DNA of 10,052 nucleotides from Pseudomonadota bacterium (GTDB lineage Bacteria; Pseudomonadota; Gammaproteobacteria; Xanthomonadales; Xanthomonadaceae): NCBI GenBank assembly GCA_019348095.1, contig JAHWKC010000065.1:1-10052 (forward strand), given 5' to 3'. The position numbers and the translations under genes are program-made. Each line of letters opens with the position of its first letter. Positions within the stretch are counted from its first letter, which is position 1. Under the pieces are notes generated by a model. It was not told the origin of the DNA, did not search any database, and saw only the letters and a program-made list of their open reading frames with translations. Positions 1 to 5,598 of this stretch are shown here, one piece after another.

Positions 1-2
1 CG

Positions 3-230
3 TGCGCGGAGGAGCGGGCGGCCGCGGGCACCACCAAGGCCTGCTCGCCCGTGACCCTCGGGCTGGATCTCCAGGGCGGCATGCACCTGGTGCTCGAGGT
101 CGAGGACAGCGAAGGGACCATGACGCCGGAGAGCCGCGCGGACGCCACGGACCGCGCCCTCCGGATCATCCGCAGCCGCATCGCCCAGTTCGGCGTGGAG
201 GAGCCGCTGATCCAGAAGGTCGGCGACGAC
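3..230 (+). other. SecD-like protein fragment (N-terminal/P1 region) fused to leuS
   Basis: These ~75 codons contain GLDLQGGMHLVLEVE near residues 19-33 and RALRIIRSRIAQFGVEEPLIQ near 50-70. These are the conserved SecD motifs (GLDLQGG, and R-x-R-I-x-Q-F-G-V-x-E-P-x-I-Q) of the Sec translocon accessory subunit. The two motifs are only ~20 residues apart. That is the short SecD arrangement of many non-gammaproteobacterial phyla; E. coli-type SecD has a long insertion between them. In SecD a segment like RIVVELPG should follow the final KVGDD, but LeuRS sequence follows instead. KVGDD also resembles the LeuRS sequence expected before YGRR, so the join sits in a short stretch of similarity. I infer an assembly chimera or a recombination product, not a functional fusion. 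Confidence 0.75.
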
Positions 231-674
231 TACGGTCGCCGCCACAGCTTCAACACCGCGATCGCGGCGCTGATGGAACTGCTCAACCATGTCTCCAGGT
301 TCGATGACATGAGCGACGCGGGCCGCGCGTTGCGGCACGAGGCGCTGGAGGCGATGGTGTTGCTGCTCAACCCCGTCACCCCGCACGTGAGCCATGCGCT
401 GTGGCAGGCACTGGGCCACGCGGAGACGCTGATCGAGGACGTGCCGTTCCCGCAGGCCGACCCGGCCGCGCTGGTGCGCGATGCGCTCACTTTGGCGGTA
501 CAGGTCAACGGCAAGTTGCGCGGCACGATCGAGGTGCCGGTCAACGTCGACAAGGCCGAGGCCGAACGCCTGGCGCTGGCCGAGCCCCACGTGGCCAGGT
601 TCATCGGCGAGCAGCCGGTGCACAAGGTGATCGTGGTGCCGGGCAAGATCGTGAACATCGTGATCGCCGGTTGA
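3..674 (+). CDS. leuS: Leucyl-tRNA synthetase C-terminal end, joined in frame to a SecD-like fragment
   Basis: The frame is open from the left edge to TGA at 672-674 (223 codons). From about codon 76 it matches the LeuRS C-terminus: YGRRHSFNTAIAALMELLN begins the anticodon-binding helical bundle. LLLNPVTPHVSHALWQ and VQVNGKLRGTIEVP follow, and the protein ends in VIVVPGKIVNIVIAG, the usual bacterial LeuRS end. LeuRS charges tRNA-Leu in the cytoplasm; a full enzyme has about 860-880 residues, so only the last ~148 are here. The preceding ~75 codons are not LeuRS but resemble SecD (separate entry). A true LeuRS would show its catalytic core here. The next gene, lptE, follows as in many gammaproteobacteria, so the leuS identity is solid. 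The doubtful part is the join near 216-230. Confidence 0.9.
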   Translation, partial: CAEERAAAGTTKACSPVTLGLDLQGGMHLVLEVEDSEGTMTPESRADATDRALRIIRSRIAQFGVEEPLIQKVGDDYGRRHSFNTAIAALMELLNHVSRFDDMSDAGRALRHEALEAMVLLLNPVTPHVSHALWQALGHAETLIEDVPFPQADPAALVRDALTLAVQVNGKLRGTIEVPVNVDKAEAERLALAEPHVARFIGEQPVHKVIVVPGKIVNIVIAG

Positions 675-733
675 ACCCGGCGCTTGCCGGCCTGCCGGCC
701 CTCCTCCAGACTCCCCGCATGGTTGCTCGCCGC

Positions 734-1414
734 ATGATGTCTCGTCTCGTTCCCCGCACCCGCGTGCTGGCGCTCGCACTGATGCTCGCCTCGGTGCTTT
801 CCGCCTGCGGCTTCAGCTTGCGTGACTCGCTGGTGCTGCCGCCCGACCTGGGACCTGTGCAGGTGGTCTCGGTCGACCGCTACAGCCCGCTGGCCGATTC
901 CCTGGCTCAGTCGCTGACCCGCGCCGGCGCAGAGCCGGCCACCTCGCGGACGGAAAACCCGGCGGTGCTGGAAGTGCTGGCCGAGGAGTGGGGCGATACC
1001 CCGATCAGCGTCGACTCCTTCGGCCGTGCGCAGGAGTTCAGCCTGCGCTACGCGGTGATCTTCGAGTTGCGCAAGGCCGATGGTTCGATGCTGGTCCCGC
1101 GCCAGACCATCGAGCTATCGCGCGACTACATTCGGGTGCCGACGCAAGCCCAAGGCGCCGAAGGCGAGCGCGACATCCTGGTGCGGGAACTGCAGCGGGA
1201 AATGGCGGCCTCGGTCCTGCGCCGGATCGATGCGGTGGTCCAGCGCGGTGAGCTGCTCGTGGACGGGCAGGCGTCCGCCGGTTCCACGGCGCCGCTCGAC
1301 GCGGATGCCGCTGTCGAAGTCGATGCCGATACCGGGGGCGACGCAGACGTCGAGGCCGACGAAGCGGCCGTGGACGGCGGCGGCGACGGCCCTGTGCAAG
1401 TCCCGCATTCCTGA
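734..1414 (+). CDS. lptE: LPS-assembly lipoprotein LptE
   Basis: LptE is the outer-membrane lipoprotein that plugs the LptD barrel and helps insert lipopolysaccharide. A basic N-region and hydrophobic stretch (LALALMLASVL) lead to the lipobox LSAC followed by GFSLRD, matching the LptE start consensus (CGF-x-LR). The lipidated residue would be Cys25. The body (YSPLADSL, LEVLAEEW, SLRYAVIFELR, RDYIRVPTQA, ILVRELQREMAASVLRRI) fits the family. The start is ambiguous: in-frame ATGs lie at 719, 734 and 737, none with a clear Shine-Dalgarno. I chose 734 because it gives a normal 24-residue signal peptide. The last ~40 residues are an unusual Asp/Glu/Ala/Gly-rich tail beyond the normal LptE end. The stop is 2 nt before the holA start, so translation is probably coupled. 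Confidence 0.9.
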   Translation: MMSRLVPRTRVLALALMLASVLSACGFSLRDSLVLPPDLGPVQVVSVDRYSPLADSLAQSLTRAGAEPATSRTENPAVLEVLAEEWGDTPISVDSFGRAQEFSLRYAVIFELRKADGSMLVPRQTIELSRDYIRVPTQAQGAEGERDILVRELQREMAASVLRRIDAVVQRGELLVDGQASAGSTAPLDADAAVEVDADTGGDADVEADEAAVDGGGDGPVQVPHS

Positions 1415-1416
1415 GC

Positions 1417-2553
1417 ATGGACCTCAAGCCGGAGCAGCTGGTCACCCGACTTGGCTCCGAAGCGCTGCGTCCGGCCTATCTGATTGCCGGTCCGGAGACC
1501 CTGCGCGTGCTCGAGGCGGCCGACGCGGTGCGTGCTGCCGCGCGCGCGCAGGGGATCTCCGAGCGTGAGGTGTTCGAGGCCGAAGGCAACCCGCGTGAGC
1601 CCGACTGGAACGCCTTGCAGGCGAGTTTCCGGGCGCCGAGCCTGTTTGCCAGCCGCCGCCTGCTGGAAGTGCGCCTGCCGACCGGCAAGCCGGGCAAGGA
1701 GGGCGCAAAGCTGATCACCGAGTTCTGCGAGGCGCCGCCCGCGGACGTGGTGCTGCTGATCACCGCCGGCGAATGGAGCGCAAAGCAGCACGGCGGCAAG
1801 TGGAGCGAGGCGATCGGGCGCGTCGGCCATGTCGCGGTGGCCTGGGCGATCAAGCCGCACGAGCTGCCCGACTGGATCGAGCGGCGCCTGCGCGGGCATG
1901 GGCTGCGGGCCGATCGCAGCGGGGTGCAGCGCCTGGCGGACCGGGTCGAGGGCAACCTGCTGGCGGCCGCGCAGGAGATCGACAAGCTCGCGCTGCTGTC
2001 CGGCGGCGCCCCCGCCGAGCACGGCTCCGGAACCGACACTCCCGCGAACGGCAGCCCCGCGAGCGGCAGCCGCGATGACCGGATACTCGATGCCGACCGC
2101 ATCGACGCGCTGGTCGCCGATGCCGCGCGCTTCGACGTGTTCCGGGTGATCGATGCGGCGATGAACGGCCAGGCCGCGCAGGTCTCGCGCATGCTCGCCG
2201 GCCTGCGCGCCGAGGGCGAGGCCGTGCCCGCGCTGCTGGGCATGGTGGTGATGGAGCTGCAGCGCGGCGCCGCACTGGCGCGCATCCAGGCGAGCGGCGG
2301 CAACCTCTCGGCCGGCTTCAAGGCACAGCGCATCTGGGACTCCAAACAGCCGATGTACCGCCGCGCGCTGCAGCGGCACGAGCACGATCCGCGACGCTGG
2401 GACCTGTTCGTGGCCCAGGTCGGGCGCGTGGATCGGATGGCCAAGGGACGCGAGGCCGGCGATCCCTGGCGCGCGCTGGAACGGCTGCTGCTGGCGCTGG
2501 CCGAGCCGCGCGCGGCGCGCCTGCTCGCCGGCACGCTGGCAGCCCCGCGCTGA
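1417..2553 (+). CDS. holA: DNA polymerase III subunit delta (HolA)
   Basis: Delta is the clamp-loader subunit that binds and opens the beta sliding clamp. Residues align along the E. coli protein: an N-terminal Leu-rich start (KPEQLVTRLG), AYLIAGPETLRVLEAADAVR, DWNALQASFRAPSLFASRRLLEVRLP, the second-domain region (VEGNLLAAAQEIDKLALL), DAARFDVFRVIDAAMNGQ, and a C-terminal collar-like helical region. It has 378 residues against ~343 in E. coli. Most of the extra length is a Gly/Ser/Pro/Asp-rich segment at about residues 195-225, between EIDKLALL and the DADRIDALVADAARFDVF helix, which includes a 15-bp tandem duplication (2041-2070). That segment is probably a flexible loop. ATG 1417 lies 2 nt after the lptE stop. 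Confidence 0.94.
   Translation: MDLKPEQLVTRLGSEALRPAYLIAGPETLRVLEAADAVRAAARAQGISEREVFEAEGNPREPDWNALQASFRAPSLFASRRLLEVRLPTGKPGKEGAKLITEFCEAPPADVVLLITAGEWSAKQHGGKWSEAIGRVGHVAVAWAIKPHELPDWIERRLRGHGLRADRSGVQRLADRVEGNLLAAAQEIDKLALLSGGAPAEHGSGTDTPANGSPASGSRDDRILDADRIDALVADAARFDVFRVIDAAMNGQAAQVSRMLAGLRAEGEAVPALLGMVVMELQRGAALARIQASGGNLSAGFKAQRIWDSKQPMYRRALQRHEHDPRRWDLFVAQVGRVDRMAKGREAGDPWRALERLLLALAEPRAARLLAGTLAAPR
2041..2070 (+). repeat. 15-bp tandem duplication within holA
   Basis: Two adjacent 15-bp units (2041-2055 and 2056-2070) match at 14 of 15 bases. They encode PANGS and PASGS in the low-complexity loop of HolA. The unit keeps the frame, which is consistent with slippage in a tolerant linker. 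Confidence 0.85.
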
Positions 2554-2569
2554 GGCATTGCGAAGGCGT

Positions 2570-3274
2570 ATGGACCTGCTGGTATTCCAGGGCGGCACCT
2601 TCGATCCGGTGCACGAGGGCCACCTCGGCATCGCGCGGGCGGCGCGCGACGCGCTCGACGCCGAGATCCGGCTGATGCCCGCGGCAGACCCGCCGCACCG
2701 GCCCGCGCCCGGCGCCGCCGCGGTGCATCGCGCGCGCATGCTGGACCTCGCGGTCGCGGGGGAGCGGCGGCTCAAGGTCGACCGCCGCGAATTGCGGCGC
2801 ACGGGCCGCTCCTATTCGGTCGAGACCTTGCGCGAGATACGCGGCGAGACCGGCGAGGCGCAGCCGCTCGCGCTGCTGCTGGGCGCTGACAGTTTTCTCG
2901 GCCTGCCACAGTGGCATTGCTGGCAGGCGCTGTTCGAACTGGCGCACTTCGTGGTGGCCGACCGCCCCGGCGCCTCGCTCGAGCAGGACCTGCCCGAGCC
3001 CTTGGCCGCGGCCATCCACGGGCGCCGCTGCGATTCAGCCGCCGGGCTGCACGCAGCGCCGGCCGGCCGCCTGCTGCGCCTGCACCAGCCGCTGCAGGTG
3101 CAGTCGGCAACCGCAGTGCGCCGGGGCATCGCCAGCGGCGATGCAGGTTGGCGCGACCTGGTGCCGGCTGCGGTGGCCGGCTACATCGATCGTCACGGGC
3201 TGTATCGCACGCCGGAGGACGATAGCGTGGCGGAGCTGCCCGACAATCCGGGCCTGCCACCGGCTTCGCTATAA
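2570..3274 (+). CDS. nadD: Nicotinate-nucleotide adenylyltransferase NadD
   Basis: NadD joins nicotinate mononucleotide with ATP to give deamido-NAD, the penultimate step of NAD synthesis. The nucleotidyltransferase signature is intact: GGTFDPVHEGH at residues 8-18, containing the H-x-G-H adenylation motif. LLLGADSFLGLPQWH and FVVADRPG follow at mid-protein. The C-terminal S-x-x-x-x-R motif is SATAVR at residues 179-184. The length is 234 residues, slightly above the ~213 of E. coli. ATG 2570 is chosen because it places the beta-strand LLVFQGGTFDP at the proper distance; an in-frame TTG at 2558 is possible. A short GAAGG (2562-2566) lies close before the ATG. It begins 16 nt after holA. Its C-terminal tail (~20 residues, DDSVAELPDNPGLPPASL) is extra, and the stop codon lies within a candidate -10 box. 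Confidence 0.94.
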   Translation: MDLLVFQGGTFDPVHEGHLGIARAARDALDAEIRLMPAADPPHRPAPGAAAVHRARMLDLAVAGERRLKVDRRELRRTGRSYSVETLREIRGETGEAQPLALLLGADSFLGLPQWHCWQALFELAHFVVADRPGASLEQDLPEPLAAAIHGRRCDSAAGLHAAPAGRLLRLHQPLQVQSATAVRRGIASGDAGWRDLVPAAVAGYIDRHGLYRTPEDDSVAELPDNPGLPPASL

Positions 3275-3275
3275 T
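3270..3275 (+). promoter_or_regulatory. Candidate sigma-70 -10 box upstream of rsfS
   Basis: A perfect TATAAT sits at 3270-3275 and overlaps the nadD stop codon (TAA at 3272-3274). No convincing TTGACA-like -35 lies 16-18 bp upstream and there is no extended TGN, so only half of a promoter is visible. It would start transcription near 3282 and give an rsfS leader of about 75 nt. Confidence 0.4.
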
Positions 3276-3356
3276 CGCCTGCAGGATTCACGCCCAGGCT
3301 GTCGCCTCGGAAGGTCCAGGCCTTCAACATTCCCATTCCCCAGAGTCGATTCCGTT

Positions 3357-3794
3357 TTGTCCAGCCAAGCCCACGTCATCAAGACCCGTCTACCCAATCC
3401 CCCGCCGTCGATCGATGCGTTGCTGAAGACCGTGCATGACGCGGTCGGGGAGCTGAAAGCCAAGGATGTCGTCGAGATCGACGTGCGCGGCAAGAGCAGC
3501 GTCACCGACTACATGGTCGTCGTCTCGGGCACCTCGACCCGCCACGTCAAATCGATCGCCGACGAGGTGATCAAGTTCGCCAAGAACCTCGACGTCATGC
3601 CGCTGGGCGTGGAGGGCGAGCGCGAAGCCGAGTGGGTGCTGGTCGACCTGGGCGACGTGGTGGTCCACGTGATGTTGCCGCGGGTGCGCGAGTTCTATGC
3701 GCTGGAGCGGCTGTGGACGGTCGGCGACGAGCCGCCGGAGGATGAGGACGCGCTCGAGGACGACCAGGACGATGCCGGCAGCGACTATCGGTAG
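3357..3794 (+). CDS. rsfS: Ribosome silencing factor RsfS (RsfA/Iojap/DUF143)
   Basis: RsfS binds protein uL14 of the 50S subunit and blocks joining with 30S when nutrients are scarce. The family core is complete: LKAKDVVEIDVRGKSSVTDYMVVVSGTS spans about residues 33-60. HVKSIADEV, the PLGVEGERE-AEWVLVDLGDVVVHVM block (82-106) and FYALERLW (113-120) follow. No ATG begins the frame upstream of the core in a sensible place. TTG 3357 is preferred because it starts SSQAHVIKTRLP, which I recall as the N-terminus of xanthomonad RsfS. This gives 145 residues against 105 in E. coli. The extra length is ~25 N-terminal residues and an acidic C-terminal tail (EPPEDEDALEDDQDDAG). A weak CAGAG at 3341-3345 is the only ribosome-binding hint. 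The gene is followed by a terminator. Confidence 0.92.
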   Translation: MSSQAHVIKTRLPNPPPSIDALLKTVHDAVGELKAKDVVEIDVRGKSSVTDYMVVVSGTSTRHVKSIADEVIKFAKNLDVMPLGVEGEREAEWVLVDLGDVVVHVMLPRVREFYALERLWTVGDEPPEDEDALEDDQDDAGSDYR

Positions 3795-3819
3795 TGGCTT
3801 CTGAGGCCTGCGGATCTAC

Positions 3820-3847
3820 AGAAGGCGCCCACGGGCGCCTTCTTTCT
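3820..3847 (+). terminator. Rho-independent terminator after rsfS
   Basis: The arms AGAAGGCGCC (3820-3829) and GGCGCCTTCT (3834-3843) pair perfectly over 10 bp around a CACG loop. A T-rich run with one C follows (to 3847). It lies 25 nt after the rsfS stop and 23 nt before rlmH, so it should end the lptE-to-rsfS transcript and leave rlmH needing its own promoter or read-through. Confidence 0.88.
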
Positions 3848-3870
3848 GGGCGGGCGTTACCATCGGGTCG

Positions 3871-4341
3871 ATGAAAGCGAAACTGATCGCCGTGGGCGAA
3901 CGCGCGCCGCGCTGGGTCGCCGAGGGTTTCGGCGAATACCAAAAGCGGCTCTCGCACTGGTTGCCGCTGGACCTGGTGGAAGTCGAGCCCGGCGTTCGCG
4001 GCAAGGGCCGCGACGCGGTGCGGGCGACGCAGGACGAGGGCGCCCGGGTGCTGGCGGCGATACCGAAGCAGGCCTGGGTGGTCGCACTGGACGGGGGCGG
4101 GCGCAGATGGTCCTCGGAGGAGTTGGCGCAACGGCTGGAGCACTGGCGTGGCCAGGGGCGCGACCTGGCGTTCCTGATCGGCGGCCCGGAAGGGCATGCG
4201 CCGGAGGTGCTCACGCGTGCCGAGGAGTCCTGGTCGCTGGGGCCGCTGACCCTGCCGCACATGCTGGTGCGGCTGGTGGCCGCCGAGCAGCTCTACCGGG
4301 CCGCGGCGTTGCTGGCGAACCATCCCTACCACCGCGCGTAG
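3871..4341 (+). CDS. rlmH: 23S rRNA pseudouridine-1915 N3-methyltransferase RlmH
   Basis: RlmH is a small SPOUT-class enzyme that methylates pseudouridine 1915 in helix 69 of 23S rRNA using S-adenosylmethionine. Its 156 residues match the usual 155. The N-terminal KLIAVGERAP-x-WV, the middle WVVALDGGGRRWSSEELA (about residues 69-86), the knot segment FLIGGPEGHAPEV (101-113) and the C-terminal end WSLGPLTLPHMLVRLVAAEQLYRA...LANHPYHRA (121-156) are all intact. These are the SAM-binding trefoil-knot elements. ATG 3871 follows the terminator of rsfS by 23 nt; no strong Shine-Dalgarno is visible. In many relatives mrdA and rodA follow; here a repeat-rich spacer follows instead. Confidence 0.96.
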   Translation: MKAKLIAVGERAPRWVAEGFGEYQKRLSHWLPLDLVEVEPGVRGKGRDAVRATQDEGARVLAAIPKQAWVVALDGGGRRWSSEELAQRLEHWRGQGRDLAFLIGGPEGHAPEVLTRAEESWSLGPLTLPHMLVRLVAAEQLYRAAALLANHPYHRA

Positions 4342-4372
4342 ACGGCGAGCGCCCAGATCGCCAAGGCCAGTT

Positions 4373-4412
4373 GTAGGCGCGGGCCATGCTCGCGATGGCG
4401 CCATGCATGGCG
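4373..4412 (+). repeat. REP-like palindromic element after rlmH
   Basis: It starts with GTAG at 4373. A hairpin GCGGGC-CAT-GCTCGC (4379-4393, one G-T pair) follows, then a second inverted repeat CGCCAT-GC-ATGGCG (4399-4412). A GTAG head followed by an imperfect palindrome is typical of bacterial REP sequences, including those of Xanthomonadaceae and Pseudomonas. Family membership is inferred from form alone. Confidence 0.55.
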
Positions 4413-4418
4413 GCACGC

Positions 4419-4479
4419 GTAGAGCCGAGCTTGCTCGGCCGCTCCTCCGCGGCGATCGGGCAGCGGAGCTCCGCGCTAC
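4419..4479. repeat. REPIN-like pair of inverted GTAG REP sequences
   Basis: The left unit begins GTAG at 4419 and holds the stem GCCGAGC-TT-GCTCGGC (4424-4439). The right unit, in opposite orientation, ends CTAC at 4476-4479 and holds the perfect palindrome GCGGAGCTCCGC (4463-4474). Two inverted GTAG-headed REPs within 61 bp have the REPIN architecture, which is mobilised in trans by RAYT (TnpA-REP) transposases. No such transposase is in the window. The element lies between the converging ends of rlmH and the small - strand gene, and contributes that gene's stop codon. Confidence 0.7.
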
Positions 4480-4670
4480 GACGTGTGCGAGGCCGGATCG
4501 GCGTCGTCCTCTGGTTCGCGGTCGATGCCACCGGCGTCGGGATTCGGCCGCCGGCGTGGCTCTGACTGCTGCGCGTCTTCACGGTCGCGCGGCTCGGCTT
4601 CGGCATAGCCGGGGTTGTGTTCCGGTTCCGGGTCGGGCGCCGGCGGCGCGGTTTTGTCGCGAGCGGTCAT
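4476..4670 (-). CDS. Small acidic, proline-rich hypothetical protein (64 aa)
   Basis: I do not recognise a family. An ATG (complement of 4668-4670) opens 64 codons to TAG at 4476-4478. It is preceded by GGGAGA at a 7-nt spacing (complement of 4678-4683), the best ribosome-binding site in the window. The protein starts MTARDKTAPPAPDPEPEHNP, contains GYAEAEPRDREDAQQSEP, and ends in an Asp/Glu-rich tail with DREPEDDADPASHTS. It has no signal peptide, membrane segment or cysteine and looks intrinsically disordered. It converges on rlmH and diverges from maf. Its stop codon lies in the GTAG head of a REP unit. A chance frame in GC-rich DNA is possible, but the start signal and the non-random composition favour a real gene. 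Confidence 0.55.
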   Translation of the reverse strand: MTARDKTAPPAPDPEPEHNPGYAEAEPRDREDAQQSEPRRRPNPDAGGIDREPEDDADPASHTS

Positions 4671-4677
4671 GCTGGAT

Positions 4678-4683
4678 TCTCCC
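4678..4683 (-). promoter_or_regulatory. Ribosome binding site of the small - strand gene
   Basis: On the - strand this reads GGGAGA, 7 nt before the ATG at 4670. It stands out because the other genes here have weak or no Shine-Dalgarno. It is the main reason to believe the small frame is translated. The rest of the divergent region to 4858 shows no convincing promoter for either this gene or maf: TTGACG at 4817-4822 and TATCCT at 4846-4851 are 23 bp apart, too far to work together. Confidence 0.5.
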
Positions 4684-4858
4684 GGTTCGGACACGGACCA
4701 GAGGTTGACCGACCGGGTGTCTTGGCCGGGTGACAGGCCCGCGTGCCTGCCGATCCGGTGAACACTCCGTGAGCCAGGCGGTGATCGACCACACACGGCG
4801 GCGTTTTCGCGGGTTCTTGACGGCTGGCGCTCAGCCATCGCGGGTTATCCTTGCCGCG

Positions 4859-5473
4859 ATGCTCTATCTCGCCTCGAAATCCCCCCGCCGCCGCGAACTC
4901 CTGGCCCGTCTCGGTCTCGAATTCGGCGCCATCGATCTGGACCTCCCCGAACACCGACAGCCCGGCGAGCCGGCCGAGGTGTACGTGCGCCGTGTCGCGC
5001 GCGAGAAGGCGGTCGCCGGCCTGGCGCAGGTCGGAGGAGACCGTTCGGCGCTGGTGCTGGGTTCGGACACCGAAGTGGTGCTTGATGATGCCGACGGCGT
5101 CGAGCACGTGCTCGGCAAGCCCGGCGATGCCGACGGTGCCACCGCGATGCTGCGCCGCTTGTCCGGGCGTACCCACCGGGTGATCTCGGCGGTCTCGCTG
5201 GTGTCGTGCGCGCGCGAGTCGCAGGCGGTGTCGGTCTCCGAGGTGACGTTCGCCGAGCTGGATGAGGCACAGATCGCGGCCTATGTCGCGAGCGGCGAGC
5301 CGTTTGGCAAGGCCGGCGGGTATGCGATCCAGGGCGGCGCGGAGGTATTCGTGACCCGGCTCGACGGCAGCTATTCCGGCGTGATGGGCCTGCCACTGCA
5401 CCAGACCGCCCGGCTGCTGGGCGAGTTTGGCCTCGGGCCGATCGCCAAAGCTTTTGACACGGATCAAATTTGA
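4859..5473 (+). CDS. maf: Maf-family nucleoside triphosphate pyrophosphatase (YhdE-like)
   Basis: Maf proteins hydrolyse nucleoside triphosphates to monophosphates and pyrophosphate. The YhdE branch prefers dTTP/UTP and modified pyrimidine nucleotides, and overexpression blocks septation. The 204 residues hold the signature [17 protein letters not shown] (4-20), VRRVAREKA (43-51), LGSDTEVV with the catalytic Asp70 (68-75), and [14 protein letters not shown] (101-114). [13 protein letters not shown] (147-159) and [12 protein letters not shown] (169-180) follow. The Q-G-G and G-S-Y pattern favours YhdE over YceF. ATG 4859 places L-A-S-K-S-P at the expected N-terminus; the ribosome site is weak. 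The last five residues (DTDQI) and the stop are encoded inside an intergenic-type repeat (5456-5537), so the 3' end was probably reshaped by the element. The order maf-rng-yhdP is conserved in gammaproteobacteria. Confidence 0.93.
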   Translation: MLYLASKSPRRRELLARLGLEFGAIDLDLPEHRQPGEPAEVYVRRVAREKAVAGLAQVGGDRSALVLGSDTEVVLDDADGVEHVLGKPGDADGATAMLRRLSGRTHRVISAVSLVSCARESQAVSVSEVTFAELDEAQIAAYVASGEPFGKAGGYAIQGGAEVFVTRLDGSYSGVMGLPLHQTARLLGEFGLGPIAKAFDTDQI

Positions 5474-5537
5474 TGAACACGGATAGAGCACTATCAAATG
5501 CATGCTTTATCCGTGTCTTTCCGTGTCGATCCGTGTC
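5456..5537. repeat. Nested inverted/direct repeat built on CCGTGTC, overlapping the maf 3' end
   Basis: Outer arms GACACGGATC (5456-5465) and GATCCGTGTC (5528-5537) pair perfectly over 10 bp. Inner arms ACACGGATA (5477-5485) and TATCCGTGT (5508-5516) pair perfectly over 9 bp. On the right side CCGTGTC recurs exactly every 10 bp, at 5511, 5521 and 5531. The palindrome ATCAAATTTGAT (5463-5474) spans the maf stop, and ATCAAAT recurs at 5493. The element is far more AT-rich than its surroundings. It resembles ATCCGTGTTCATCCGTG-type intergenic repeats that I recall from several bacterial phyla; its function is unknown. Confidence 0.8.
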
Positions 5538-5598
5538 AGGAGCTTTTGCCTTGGTTGAGCAAATGCCCAAGGTTGCGTCGCGGTCCGGCTTTCGCGTG

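Noticed and set aside
1126..2802. A 558-codon open frame on the - strand across lptE, holA and nadD
   Set aside because: Same explanation: it is antisense to three recognised genes and has no family motif.
5454..5497. Promoter for rng: perfect TTGACA at 5454-5459, or TTGATG (5470-5475) with TATCAA (5492-5497)
   Set aside because: The first has no -10-like hexamer 16-18 bp downstream. The second matches only 4 of 6 bases in each box. The TTGACA also falls inside the maf gene and the repeat arm, so the match may be incidental.
5511..5537. CCGTGTC three times at a regular 10-bp spacing, considered as a CRISPR-like array
   Set aside because: Repeat and spacer lengths are far too short for CRISPR. 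The copies are part of an inverted repeat, and no cas gene is near.
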